DNA of 64,000 bases from an uncultured Alloprevotella sp. (GTDB lineage Bacteria > Bacteroidota > Bacteroidia > Bacteroidales > Bacteroidaceae): positions 1 through 64,000 of the forward strand of contig CALUIN010000036.1 of NCBI GenBank assembly GCA_944320745.1. The letters run 5' to 3'. Below, piece after piece: positions 37,175 to 44,748 of this stretch. Under the pieces are notes generated by a model. It ran no database searches and was not told the origin of the DNA. It saw only the letters and a program-made list of their open reading frames with translations. A program made the translations under genes and the position numbers. Each line of letters begins with the position of its first letter. The stretch's first letter is position 1.

Positions 37175-37315
37175 TTAGTATAGGCTCTGCTTTTGGGTTT
37201 GCAGCTTGCGCATTTCATTGCTCAACTGCTGGCACATCGGTCCGTTCCCCATGGAGCGGTAGCGCTCAAAGCTGTATCTCAGCTTGGCGTTGAGTTCTTC
37301 TGTCTTCTTTTTCAT
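37175..37315 (-). CDS. Conserved-looking small protein, 46 residues
   Basis: The minus-strand frame from 37315 reads MKKKTEELNAKLRYSFERYR and continues through SMGNGPMC to a Gln/Lys-rich end (QTQKQSLY, TAA). It is highly charged and predicted helical, with one Cys. Support for a real gene: a -7-type promoter about 80 bases upstream, a terminator just downstream, and good codon usage on a strand otherwise free of genes here. The product is too small for confident family assignment; helical Lys/Glu/Gln proteins like this can be ribosome- or nucleoid-associated. Confidence 0.6.
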   Translation of the reverse strand: MKKKTEELNAKLRYSFERYRSMGNGPMCQQLSNEMRKLQTQKQSLY

Positions 37316-37392
37316 GCTGCTGAATTTTTGGGTTATTGTGTTGGTTGGCATTCCGCTGACGGCAACGTCATGCCGTCCTTCGAAATCCGCTG

Positions 37393-37400
37393 CAAAATTA
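37393..37400 (-). promoter_or_regulatory. -7 element upstream of the 46-residue gene
   Basis: The minus strand reads TAATTTTG, with TTG 22 bases further upstream (37425-37423), a slightly long spacer. Confidence 0.5.
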
Positions 37401-37552
37401 ATGCCTTTTTTCCTGACAGAGGCAATTAGACTGCAAAATTGTCAGACCGTAACCGAATTTTTGCAAATGCGGGGGCGGCTTTCTAGTGCAGTCGCGCTCA
37501 TTTGTTCCCGAAAAAAATGCGGAACTGCGTACGTCAGGTCGAGATATTTTAG

Positions 37553-37560
37553 TACGTTTG
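37553..37560 (+). promoter_or_regulatory. -7 element upstream of cdd
   Basis: TACGTTTG, about 112 bases before the cdd ATG. A run of eight C (37577-37584) lies in the leader between them. Confidence 0.45.
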
Positions 37561-37671
37561 CATGTCGCTTGAAGCACCCCCCCCTGTCCAGGAGGCGTGG
37601 CGAAGCGGAACGGAGCTGTCCGGGTCACATCAGCTTCGGACGATACAGACAGAAACTAAAAAGGGCGCGAT

Positions 37672-38148
37672 ATGAAACGGGTAACATTGGAAATTCCTTA
37701 TTATAGTTGTGCGCTGGAGGAACTAAGTCCTGAGGACCGGCGCCTGGTCGATGCCGCCCGCGCGGCGACAGTCTCGAGCTATTCTCCGTATTCCCATTTT
37801 TACGTAGGAGCGGCGGTCCTCTTGGCCGACGGCAATATCGTAGCCGGAAGCAATCAGGAGAATGTGGCTTTCCCCTCCGGTACCTGCGCCGAACGCTGCG
37901 CCATGTTCTACGCCAATTCGCGTTATCCGGACGTAGCCCCAGTGGCCTTGGCCGTAGCCGCGCGAGGTGCTGACGGCACCTTCACCCCAAAGCCGGTAAC
38001 GCCCTGCGGCGCCTGCCGGCAGGTCCTGCTTCAGGTTCAAATCCGCTACGGAAGGGCGCTGCGGATTCTGCTTTACGGTTCTGAGCAAGTCTACGTGATG
38101 GACAATGTGGAGCGCATCCTGCCCTTCCAGTTCGACAGCCTGGAGTAG
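37672..38148 (+). CDS. cdd: Cytidine deaminase
   Basis: The product is 158 residues of the homotetrameric zinc deaminase type. The motifs are SPYSHFYVGAAVL, the zinc/proton-shuttle motif T-C-A-E-R-C-A-M-F, and P-C-G-A-C-R-Q supplying the other two zinc cysteines. It deaminates cytidine and deoxycytidine for pyrimidine salvage. DUF4494 and YggS-type genes follow on the same strand within 90 bases and may be co-transcribed. Confidence 0.93.
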   Translation: MKRVTLEIPYYSCALEELSPEDRRLVDAARAATVSSYSPYSHFYVGAAVLLADGNIVAGSNQENVAFPSGTCAERCAMFYANSRYPDVAPVALAVAARGADGTFTPKPVTPCGACRQVLLQVQIRYGRALRILLYGSEQVYVMDNVERILPFQFDSLE

Positions 38149-38236
38149 CGGGCTTCTGCGGCCTACGCAGCGAGAAATTTATTCAGAGTAAGAAACTTTC
38201 CGCCCTCTGTGCGGGGCAAAACCAAATGTCAGACAG

Positions 38237-38707
38237 ATGATGAACGAATGGTTCGAGTGTAAAATCAAATACGAGAAAACGATGGAAAACGGCTTGGTCA
38301 AGAAGGTAACGGAGCCATACCTAGTTGACGCACTGAGCTTCACCGAGGCCGAGAAACGGATTATCGATGAAGTCTCGCCCTTTATGACCGGCGAGTTCCA
38401 GGTATCCGACATCAAGCGGGCCAAGTACGCCGAGTTCTTCGAGACACCCGAGGAAAGCGCTGACCGTTGGTACAAGGCGAAGCTCGTGTTCATTACGCTC
38501 GACGAACAGAAGGGCATTGAGAAAAAGACGTCCCAGAATGTGCTCATCCAAGCCGCCGACCTGCCCGGAGCGATCATGCGCCTGGAGGATGGCATGAAGG
38601 GCACCACCCTCGATTTCACCATTGCCTCGATAGCAGAGACCGGCATCATGGACGTGTTCCGCTACAAGGAGACGCCGGCCCCGAATTTCGTGAAAAAGGA
38701 GGAATAA
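38237..38707 (+). CDS. DUF4494 domain protein
   Basis: The product is 156 residues (155 if the second ATG at 38240 is used). It has the DUF4494 signature: N-E-W-F-E-C-K-I-K-Y-E-K-T at the start, then KVTEPYLVDALSFTEAEKRI and FEVSDI-like beta strands. There is no signal peptide, so it is cytoplasmic. The family is confined to Bacteroidota and uncharacterised. It is followed five bases later by the YggS-type gene, an arrangement suggesting co-translation. Confidence 0.85.
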   Translation: MMNEWFECKIKYEKTMENGLVKKVTEPYLVDALSFTEAEKRIIDEVSPFMTGEFQVSDIKRAKYAEFFETPEESADRWYKAKLVFITLDEQKGIEKKTSQNVLIQAADLPGAIMRLEDGMKGTTLDFTIASIAETGIMDVFRYKETPAPNFVKKEE

Positions 38708-38711
38708 TCAT

Positions 38712-39386
38712 ATGGATACGGAGATTAAAGAACGCCTGGAGCGGCTACGTGCGGAGCTACCCGCCTCGGTCAAGCTGGTGGCAGTCTCCAAATTTCACCC
38801 CGTCGAAGTGCTTCGTGCCGCCTACGATGCCGGCCAGCGCGTCTTTGGCGAAAGCCGGGTGCAGGAGCTGGTAAGCAAACACGAAGCCCTGCCCGGGGAC
38901 ATCGAGTGGCATTTCATAGGCCATTTGCAGCAGAACAAAGTAAAGTACATCGCGCCCTTTGTCCGGCTTATCCACGCCGTGGACAGCCTGAAGCTGCTGG
39001 CCGAGATCGACAAGCAGGCACGGCGCTGCGACCGCGTCATCCCCTGCCTGCTTCAGCTGCACGTTGCCGCCGAAGAAAGCAAGTACGGATTCACGCCCGA
39101 GGAGTGCCGTGCCATGCTCTCCGGCGGCGAATGGCGCGAGCTTCACCATGTCGCCATCGTCGGCATGATGTGTATGGCCACGAATACCTACGACACTGAG
39201 CGCGTGCGGCGCGATTTCCATGACGCCTACCTCTTCTACAAGGAAGCCAAGCGCGACTTTTTCGCCCAGTGCCCCGCCTTTCACGAGCGCTCTTGGGGCA
39301 TGAGCCACGACTATCCGCTGGCCATCCAAGAGGGAGCCACCATTGTCCGTATAGGGACAAACATTTTCGGCCCGCGCGAGTACTGA
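38712..39386 (+). CDS. YggS/PLPBP-family pyridoxal-phosphate homeostasis protein
   Basis: The product is 224 residues, a single alanine-racemase-like TIM barrel without the C-terminal domain. It has the PLP-lysine motif KLVAVSKFHPVE, FGESRVQEL, WHFIGHLQQNK and S-x-G-M-S-H-D-Y at the phosphate site. Members hold PLP without known catalysis and balance vitamin B6 and amino-acid pools. It ends the cdd-DUF4494 run and is followed by a strong terminator. Confidence 0.93.
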   Translation: MDTEIKERLERLRAELPASVKLVAVSKFHPVEVLRAAYDAGQRVFGESRVQELVSKHEALPGDIEWHFIGHLQQNKVKYIAPFVRLIHAVDSLKLLAEIDKQARRCDRVIPCLLQLHVAAEESKYGFTPEECRAMLSGGEWRELHHVAIVGMMCMATNTYDTERVRRDFHDAYLFYKEAKRDFFAQCPAFHERSWGMSHDYPLAIQEGATIVRIGTNIFGPREY

Positions 39387-39413
39387 GCGAGCCCTTCCCG
39401 GCAATTTCCTGAG

Positions 39414-39459
39414 GCCCCCGCCGCGCAGTCCCCGTTCCGGACCACGCGGCGGGGGCTTT
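39414..39459 (+). terminator. Terminator after the YggS-type gene
   Basis: GCCCCCGCCGCG pairs perfectly with CGCGGCGGGGGC, followed by TTT. It sits between convergent genes and may also serve the minus-strand BatD-like gene. Confidence 0.75.
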
Positions 39460-39463
39460 CGGC

Positions 39464-39976
39464 TTATATCACCCTTCCTCCGCGCCTCAGCAAATCGCGC
39501 ATCGTGGGCTGAGGCTTCGGCTTCACCGCGATTTCCACCCGTTCGCTGCTCGCCTCCGCCTTCAGTGTCCTCTTACCCCCGTCGGCCGCCGGTTCCAGCA
39601 ACTCCGCCTTGAATTTGCAGGCAGGGATCCTAATTTCCCCCTCCGAAGCAGGCACCACCACGTAGTGAGCCCACACCAGCGCGTATGTCACCCCGCGGCG
39701 CGTCAGGGAGCGGCGCACCTGTCGGCGCACCGGCAGCCGCCGGAAGCGCACCCGCTTCGACGATTCCAGTTCGTCCCGGCTCTCCACGCGAAGGATGGGG
39801 TAGAGCGACCGGACGACGAACGTCACCACGCAACTGTCGCCCACGGTCAGCGCCGGTTTGCTCACGCTCACCGTCACGCTAAGTTTCTTGTCATCGTCAT
39901 CCCTGTCGCGCGCGCCGAGTTGCGAGAAGGCCAAGCCCGCCAGCAGGAAGGAGAGAAGCAAAAGAAAACGTTTCAT
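39464..39976 (-). CDS. BatD-like secreted protein
   Basis: The start at 39976 gives 170 residues with a Sec signal (MKRFLLLLSFLLAGLAFSQL). The mature part matches the first domain of BatD proteins: an early beta strand pair SVSVSKPALTVGDSCVVTFV, then YALVWAHYVVVPASEGEIRI, the YVxxPxxxGxxxI pattern. Full BatD proteins have several such domains and a membrane helix; this is a short single-domain version without the anchor and without bat operon neighbours. It may be an independent family or a remnant. It lies 63 bases downstream of nadE. Confidence 0.7.
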   Translation of the reverse strand: MKRFLLLLSFLLAGLAFSQLGARDRDDDDKKLSVTVSVSKPALTVGDSCVVTFVVRSLYPILRVESRDELESSKRVRFRRLPVRRQVRRSLTRRGVTYALVWAHYVVVPASEGEIRIPACKFKAELLEPAADGGKRTLKAEASSERVEIAVKPKPQPTMRDLLRRGGRVI

Positions 39977-40039
39977 AAGCGTCTCAGAATGATTCAATAT
40001 TCAGTGAAGGGGGGTAAGGAAGAAGAGAACCGCGCCGCG

Positions 40040-41998
40040 TCACAGGCTCTCGCATTCGCTGATCCAGGCCGTGGCACAGGCATCGCTCGGCATACGCCAG
40101 TCGCCCCGAGGGCTCAGCGAGCAACTCCCCACCTTCGGCGAGTCCGGCAGGCAGCTGCGCTTGAACTGCTGCGAGAAGAAGCGGCGGAAGAAGCACGTCA
40201 GCCACTTCTTGAGCGTAGCGTCGTCGTAGGTCGAAGTGCGGTCGTCGTTCCCGTCGAAAGCCTTTCGCGCAAGGTAGAAAATCTTCGACGGCCGCATCCC
40301 GAAGCGCAACGTGTAGTAAAGGAAAAAGTCGTGCAGTTCGTAGGGGCCGATGAGACTTTCCGTCTGCTGCACGATGTCCCCCGCCTCGTCCGCCGGCAGT
40401 AGCTCCGGGCTGATGGGCGTACGCACGATGTCCAGCAGCGTCTCGCGGCAGTCCTCGTCCACCAGGTTCAGCGCCGCCCACTGCACCAAGTGCCTGACCA
40501 GCGTCTTGGGCACCGCCGCGTTCACGCCATACATGCTCATGTGGTCGCCGTTGTACGTTGTCCAGCCCAGCGCCAGTTCGCTCAGGTCGCCCGTACCCAC
40601 CACTATGCCTCCCGTCTTGTTCGCCAAGTCCATCAGTAGCTGCGTGCGCTCGCGCGCCTGACTGTTCTCGTACGTTGCGTCGTGCACCTGCGGGTCTTGA
40701 CCAATGTCCCTGAAATGCACCTCGAGGGCCTCGCGGATGTTGATTTCCCGGCATGTCACGCCCAGTCCCCGCATCAGGTTGAGCGCGTTGGCGTGCGTGC
40801 GGTCCGTCGTGCCGAAGCCCGGCATTGTCACCCCCAGGATGCGCTTTCTCTCCAGCCCGAGGCGGTCGAAAGCCAGCACGCACACCAGCAAGGCCAGCGT
40901 AGAGTCCAGCCCCCCGCTGATGCCCACCACGGCCGTCTGCGCGTGCGCGTGCTCCAAGCGTCGCGCCAGCCCCGCGGCCTGGATGCTCAGGATCTCCCGG
41001 CAGCGCACGTCCAGTTCCGGCCCGCGCGGCACAAAGGGCAGCGGGTCTACCGTCCGCGTCAGGCTGAAGCGCTCCGTCGGCAGCGGCACACCCTCCAGCT
41101 CCACGCGCCGCCACTGCCTGCCGCCCGCCAGCTGCTGGCCCGCTGCGGCGGCAAACGTCGTGTTCACCTGCCGCTCCGTGCGCAGCCGCTCCACGTCGAT
41201 CTCGCTTACCACCAGCTGCTCCTCCATGCAGAAGCGCTCCCCCTCGGCCAGCATCGTCCCGTTCTCGGCAACGATAACGGCTCCGCCGAACACCACGTCC
41301 TGCGAGCTCTCCCCGTAGCCGCAGCCGGCATACACGTAGCCCGCCAGGCACCGCGCGCTCTGCCCCCGGACGAGGTCGCGCAGATAAGCATGCTTCCCCA
41401 CCAACTCGTTGCTCGCGCTCAGATTCAGAATCACGTCCGCCCCCGCCAGCGCAAGCCCGCAACTCGGCGGGACCACGGCCCAGAGGTCCTCGCATAGCTC
41501 AATGCCCAGCGTGGTACCGCCCACGTCGAAGAGCAAGTCCGTCCCGCACGGCACGCACTGCCCGCACAGGCGGAGCTCAGCCCCCGCGCCCATCAGGCTC
41601 CCCGGCGCAAACCAGCGCCGCTCGTAAAATTCGTTATAGTTGGGCAAGAACGTCTTCGGGACAATCCCCCGGATGCGGCCTCCCTGGACGACCACCGCGC
41701 AGTTCAGGAGGCCGCCGCGTGCGGCGATGGGCGCGCCCACCACTGCTGTCAGTTTCAGACCCCGGCTCAGCTCCGAGAGGCGCAACAGGGCGCGCTCCGC
41801 CTCGTCCGCGAGCAGCTGTTGGCGAAATAAGTCCTGGCACGAGTAGGCTGTGATCGACAGTTCCGGGAACACCACAATCTCCACGCCCAAACCCTCGGCG
41901 CGCGCCATGAGGCTTTCTATGCGCTCCGTGTTGTATCTGCAGTCCGCCACCCTCACCGCGGGAACGGCGGCCGCCACTTTTATGAATCCGTTGTGCAT
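40040..41998 (-). CDS. nadE: Glutamine-dependent NAD+ synthetase
   Basis: The product is 652 residues, a fused amidase-synthetase. The N-terminal nitrilase-type glutaminase shows the Glu (VFPELSI), Lys (PKTFLPNYNEFYE) and Cys (GIELCEDLW) triad. The C-terminal synthetase has the ATP P-loop G-I-S-G-G-L-D-S-T and GTGDLSELALGW. It amidates nicotinic acid adenine dinucleotide as the last step of NAD synthesis. A frame-shifted shadow on the same strand is not a gene. Confidence 0.96.
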   Translation of the reverse strand: MHNGFIKVAAAVPAVRVADCRYNTERIESLMARAEGLGVEIVVFPELSITAYSCQDLFRQQLLADEAERALLRLSELSRGLKLTAVVGAPIAARGGLLNCAVVVQGGRIRGIVPKTFLPNYNEFYERRWFAPGSLMGAGAELRLCGQCVPCGTDLLFDVGGTTLGIELCEDLWAVVPPSCGLALAGADVILNLSASNELVGKHAYLRDLVRGQSARCLAGYVYAGCGYGESSQDVVFGGAVIVAENGTMLAEGERFCMEEQLVVSEIDVERLRTERQVNTTFAAAAGQQLAGGRQWRRVELEGVPLPTERFSLTRTVDPLPFVPRGPELDVRCREILSIQAAGLARRLEHAHAQTAVVGISGGLDSTLALLVCVLAFDRLGLERKRILGVTMPGFGTTDRTHANALNLMRGLGVTCREINIREALEVHFRDIGQDPQVHDATYENSQARERTQLLMDLANKTGGIVVGTGDLSELALGWTTYNGDHMSMYGVNAAVPKTLVRHLVQWAALNLVDEDCRETLLDIVRTPISPELLPADEAGDIVQQTESLIGPYELHDFFLYYTLRFGMRPSKIFYLARKAFDGNDDRTSTYDDATLKKWLTCFFRRFFSQQFKRSCLPDSPKVGSCSLSPRGDWRMPSDACATAWISECESL

Positions 41999-42039
41999 GT
42001 TGTGCAGTTTTTTGAAAAAGAGAGAACTACTTGAACGTG

Positions 42040-42047
42040 CAAAAGTA
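42040..42047 (-). promoter_or_regulatory. -7 element upstream of nadE
   Basis: The minus strand reads TACTTTTG about 40 bases before the nadE ATG; TTTGG lies only 12 bases upstream of it, too close for a normal -33. Confidence 0.45.
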
Positions 42048-42120
42048 CTAAGAAGAAACCAAACCCACGTCGCAGCCCGGCCGGAAACTTACCCGCCTCG
42101 CTCAGACGGACCGGCAAAAA

Positions 42121-42153
42121 GCCGCAGAAGTCCTTTGTTAAGGCTTCTGCGGC
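42121..42153 (-). terminator. Terminator downstream of the CcsA-type gene
   Basis: GCCGCAGAAG (42121-42130) and CTTCTGCGGC (42144-42153) form a perfect ten-base-pair stem. On the minus strand it is followed by TTTTT. It lies about 190 bases after the CcsA stop, beyond the 21-bp repeat array. Confidence 0.85.
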
Positions 42154-42200
42154 TTCCGATTTACCCGCCGGGCACGGGGCCAGGCCCCATAGCCAGCGGG

Positions 42201-42305
42201 CTTAGCCCCGTGGCTTCGCGCCCTAGTCCCGTGGCTTCGCGCCCTAGTCCCGTGGCTTCGCGTCCTAGTCCCGTGGCTTCGCGCCTTAGCCCCGTCGCTC
42301 GCGCG
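42201..42305. repeat. 21-bp tandem repeat array (five units)
   Basis: Five consecutive 21-base units begin at 42201, 42222, 42243, 42264 and 42285. The inner three start CCTAGTCCCGTGGCTTCGCG with one differing last base; the outer two are degenerate (CTTAGCCCCGT). The array lies between the CcsA-type stop and its terminator. The unit shares CCTARTCCC-GT with the repeat at 21298. Confidence 0.92.
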
Positions 42306-42345
42306 TTAGTCGGCCGCGAGGGTGAGCTGCTTCACCGCGGGGCAA

Positions 42346-44586
42346 TCACACGGCATAACTGTGCAGGCCGGGTAAGTAGAAGTTGACCCCGAAATAGGTG
42401 AATATCACGGTCAGGAAGGCAAGGACAATGTACAAGTGGAAAGCCCTCTCGCGGCGGAAGAACCGCACAGAAAAGCCGTGGAGCGGAAACACGTAGACCA
42501 GCAGCGTGATGAGCGCCCAGACTTCCTTGGGGTCCCAACCCCAGTAGCGCCCCCAGGCCTCGCCCGCCCATACCGCACCGATACAGATGCCCACGACCAA
42601 AAAGAACATAGCCGGCACGAGCAATAGCCACACCAGTCTCCGCAGTTCTTCCATCATCTCTGCGCGCCGCTCCCGGCCGATTCTTTTCGAACCGCCCACG
42701 ATGAGGGCCGTCAGGCTACCCATCATGGTGAAGGCCAAGAGCGCATAGGCCAGCATGACGGTGACCACGTGCAGGCTGAGCAGCGGGGAGGCCAGTACCG
42801 GAAGGAGCGGCGTAATGGCCGGATCCTGCTGTCCGATGGTCGAGACAGCCATGCACAGTCCGCCCACTATCAGCCCGAATGGCATAGCCAGCCGCGTGCG
42901 CCGCGACAGCAGCAAGCCGGCTGAAAGACTGCACCAGCTCATGAACTGCATCGTTTCAAACCCATTTGCCAGCGGCCAGTGACCGCTGACGTAGCCCCGC
43001 AGGCAGAGGAGGTACGTCAGGTAAAGCCAAAGCAGCCCGCCGATCGTGAGCAGTCCGCGGCGCATGCTACGCAGCACCTCGCTTCGCAGCACCAGGCCGC
43101 GCACGCAGACTATGAGCGAAAGCAGACCGCCGAGCGTAGCCGTCCAGGCTGCAGGACCCGTGTGCGACGTCGCGTTATAAAGGCGTTCGGCCCCAAAGCG
43201 CGCTTCCGATGGCAAGTTTTCCCAGCCAGCTTCCGCCTGCTGTCGCTCGCGGATTTTCCGGAGCGCCTCGTCCGCGCGAACGTTGTGGCCCGTGTAGATC
43301 TGGCGGGCCACGTACTCCATGCTGCCCACGACGAATTTCCAGTCGTCCAGTGCCATGCCTGCCGGCCTGCGGTCGGTCCACGACAGCCAGACGGGCGTGC
43401 CCCCCTTCGGTAGGCGGTAGGGATAAATGCGACACACGGCGCCGGTGCATATCCAGCTGACGAGACGGCACTTTTCGTCGGCAGCCATCACGCCGCGGTC
43501 GCCGCTGCGTAGAGCCTCCGAGAGCTTGTAGCCCTCCGGACCGTAAAAGTCCGTCAGCGCCACGTGCCCGTCCGACCGTCCGAGCAGCCGGCGGGCCTCC
43601 TCGCCGCGGATGCGGATCATGGGCTCGTTTTTCCAGTCGTCATAGTAGAAAATCCAGCCCGTCAGTACCTGCTCGGCCGTCAGGCCGCGGTACGAGGTGG
43701 CACCGCACAACTTGCGGCAAAAGTCCTGGGCCAACGTCTGCATGGGGCAAATGCGACCACCCCAGTCCACGTAGAGGCGGCCGAACGTATCCGCCAACCC
43801 CCGTTGCAAAGTCTGCGGCGGAGCCTCCTCCGCCCCGAGCGCACCGCAAGTCAGCACGGCGACCAGCAACAGAACGCCCCTCCGGCTGTCGCGCAGCACA
43901 GAGCGCAGCCGGCTGCCCCGGCCCCACAAAAAATAACCGGCAAAGCACACCGCCAGCAGTCCGAAACCGCTGTAGGCCAAAGCCGTGCCCCAAGGGTCGT
44001 GCGTGACAGTGAGCGTAATTCCCTGTGGCCCGACGGCCGACAGACAGAAGCGCCAACCGTCGAGGCGTAGCGGTCGGTTCATGGCCAGCTGCCCCGGCTG
44101 TGCGCGACCATTCCTCTCGCGGACCGTCAGCCACACGGAGAAGTCGCGCGCCGCGTTGCCGTCCGGGTAGCCGGACGCGCTGGCCTCAGCCAATGCCAGG
44201 CGGAAAGGCAAGTGCCCCATCTGTCCGTCACCGGTCATGCGGAAACTGTCCGTCGGAGCAGCGTCAGCCTGTAGGTGCATTTCGCCATGCGTGCCCAGGA
44301 GGCCACTCATCGTGCCGCCAGCCACGACAAGCAGCAGCGCCAGGTGAAGTCCGGCCGTCCAAGGCGCGCGCCGCCAGCGCCGCACGGTCAGCACGGCCCC
44401 GCCCGCGGCTGCCAGCGCCGCCAGCGCTGCGGTCCACGGCGCCGCAAAGCACCAGCGTAGCGCCCAGCGCGAACCCCAAACCCCCTCCGCCGCACTGCCC
44501 AAGACCAGCAGCACGGCCAGCAGCGCCGCGGAAGAGAAGGCCATGCGGCGGACAAAATGTATAGAGATAGTATGCTTCATGTTCAA
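42346..44586 (-). CDS. Cytochrome c maturation protein, ResB/CcsB-CcsA fusion
   Basis: The product is 746 residues and mostly membrane-embedded. The N-terminal 230 residues have four helices and a periplasmic ResB-like part. A soluble segment follows (VDWGGRICPMQTLAQDFCRK), then about eight helices with the CcsA heme-handling WWD-type motif W-G-R-Y-W-G-W-D-P-K-E-V-W and flanking His (LSLHVVTVMLAY, FPLHGFSVRFF). System II enzymes carry heme across the membrane and join it to CXXCH apocytochromes. Its neighbour upstream is a di-heme oxidoreductase with such motifs, a likely client. A terminator lies between the two genes. Confidence 0.9.
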   Translation of the reverse strand: MNMKHTISIHFVRRMAFSSAALLAVLLVLGSAAEGVWGSRWALRWCFAAPWTAALAALAAAGGAVLTVRRWRRAPWTAGLHLALLLVVAGGTMSGLLGTHGEMHLQADAAPTDSFRMTGDGQMGHLPFRLALAEASASGYPDGNAARDFSVWLTVRERNGRAQPGQLAMNRPLRLDGWRFCLSAVGPQGITLTVTHDPWGTALAYSGFGLLAVCFAGYFLWGRGSRLRSVLRDSRRGVLLLVAVLTCGALGAEEAPPQTLQRGLADTFGRLYVDWGGRICPMQTLAQDFCRKLCGATSYRGLTAEQVLTGWIFYYDDWKNEPMIRIRGEEARRLLGRSDGHVALTDFYGPEGYKLSEALRSGDRGVMAADEKCRLVSWICTGAVCRIYPYRLPKGGTPVWLSWTDRRPAGMALDDWKFVVGSMEYVARQIYTGHNVRADEALRKIRERQQAEAGWENLPSEARFGAERLYNATSHTGPAAWTATLGGLLSLIVCVRGLVLRSEVLRSMRRGLLTIGGLLWLYLTYLLCLRGYVSGHWPLANGFETMQFMSWCSLSAGLLLSRRTRLAMPFGLIVGGLCMAVSTIGQQDPAITPLLPVLASPLLSLHVVTVMLAYALLAFTMMGSLTALIVGGSKRIGRERRAEMMEELRRLVWLLLVPAMFFLVVGICIGAVWAGEAWGRYWGWDPKEVWALITLLVYVFPLHGFSVRFFRRERAFHLYIVLAFLTVIFTYFGVNFYLPGLHSYAV

Positions 44587-44657
44587 GTTCCTATGATGCG
44601 CCGGAGAGAGCGTCTGGCGCGGCCCCGGCCGTTCTATCCCGCAGAAATGTAAAAAAT

Positions 44658-44708
44658 GGAGGAACGGAAGAACCTCTTCCCCCTGCGGGCAGCGGCCGCC
44701 GTTCCTCC
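44658..44708 (-). terminator. Terminator between the di-heme oxidoreductase and CcsA-type genes
   Basis: GGAGGAACGG (44658-44667) pairs with CCGTTCCTCC (44699-44708); on the minus strand ATTTTTTACATTT follows. I found no -7 element in the 70 bases before the CcsA-type ATG, so expression of that gene may rely on read-through. Confidence 0.75.
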
Positions 44709-44748
44709 TTCTGATTTAGATGCGTGATTGCGGGAAAATCGGATTAGA

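Noticed and set aside
37577..37584. Run of eight C in the cdd leader as a phase-variation tract.
   Set aside because: Too short to argue for slippage, and cdd is a housekeeping gene; noted in the promoter entry only.
39984..41495. A 503-residue minus-strand frame overlapping nadE in another phase.
   Set aside because: Gly/Arg/Ala-rich frame-shifted shadow of nadE with no family signature.
42201..42305. The 21-bp array as a CRISPR.
   Set aside because: Units are contiguous without spacers, too short for CRISPR repeats, and no cas gene is present.
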